Source: RPQK01 sp041946865 (GTDB lineage Bacteria > Acidobacteriota > UBA6911 > RPQK01). From it: a DNA stretch of 20,199 bases. Position 1 is the stretch's first letter. Each line of letters opens with the position of its first letter. The stretch spans positions 1-20,199 of the forward strand of contig JBHGBF010000076.1 of the NCBI GenBank assembly GCA_041946865.1, read 5' to 3'. Below the pieces are notes generated by a model, which saw only the letters and a program-made list of their open reading frames with translations, did not search any database and was not told the DNA's origin. Position numbers and translations under genes: made by a program. Of the stretch, positions 20,102 through 20,199 are shown piece by piece.

Positions 20102-20199
20102 TCCGAAAAAGGGCGGGGAAAGGAACGACGAATTCGATCCATCCGTAACCGCTCAGTTTTCTGCGAGCGAAGCGGCAGGCGCTTTTGGAGTTCATCATG
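20102..20199. other. Right-edge intergenic sequence with a possible gene start
   Basis: Nothing coding is visible before the end. The last three bases are ATG (20197-20199), preceded by GGAG with a 6-nt spacer, so a rightward gene may begin exactly at the window boundary. This cannot be tested inside the window. Confidence 0.25.

Noticed and set aside
19992..20198. 68-aa minus-strand frame containing GGDVAQFGRAPESHSGG
   Set aside because: This is read through the tRNA-Ala gene; the peptide is a well-known artefact of translating tRNA sequence.

Overview
The window is a G+C-rich, gene-dense bacterial segment with the habits of a diderm soil or sediment bacterium: an outer-membrane porin, many exported enzymes carrying Sec or Tat signal peptides, strong GC3 bias, and a heptamer (CTTCATC) low-complexity array of a kind I associate with Acidobacteriota, Planctomycetota and Chloroflexota. 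Acidobacteriota is my best guess, as an inference from style and not from any marker gene.

Region 1 (117-7037) is a catabolic locus built around a divergent promoter near 2400-2600. Leftward run an exported RraA-fold protein and an OprO/OprP-type porin. Rightward run an exported amidohydrolase, a RidA-family imine deaminase, a SelA/DgaE-like PLP enzyme with an added C-terminal beta-rich domain, and a sugar-phosphate-isomerase-type TIM barrel. Every enzyme has an export signal; RidA, the PLP enzyme and the TIM barrel have twin-arginine-type signals. The gene set resembles a cytoplasmic D-glucosaminate / N-acyl-amino-acid type pathway (deacylation, ammonia elimination, imine hydrolysis, aldol cleavage) moved to the periplasm. 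This is the most interesting system in the window.

Region 2 (7038-9788) has a hairpin-rich convergent intergenic zone, a small cupin gene, a 418-bp gene-free stretch holding heptamer repeats and one arm of a dispersed inverted repeat that flanks the cupin, a spore-photoproduct-lyase-like radical SAM protein, and an ICMT-type membrane methyltransferase.

Region 3 (9868-14892) has a Kef-type cation:proton antiporter and a quinol-dependent nitric oxide reductase (qNOR), both leftward. They are separated by 666 bp that contain a rightward coding remnant with two membrane segments and an in-frame TAG.

Region 4 (14893-19034) is a signalling cluster divergent from qNOR: a membrane sensor kinase, a stand-alone receiver and a REC-HisKA-HATPase-REC hybrid kinase, tightly packed. 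The shared qNOR/kinase intergenic region carries several palindromes, including one at the likely qNOR transcription start and a CRP/FNR-like site near the kinase, so NO stress control is a reasonable hypothesis.

Region 5 (19035-20199) has a TPR-like protein of unknown function, possibly on a leaderless mRNA, a tRNA-Ala(CGC) with encoded CCA on the minus strand, and a possible gene start at the very right edge.
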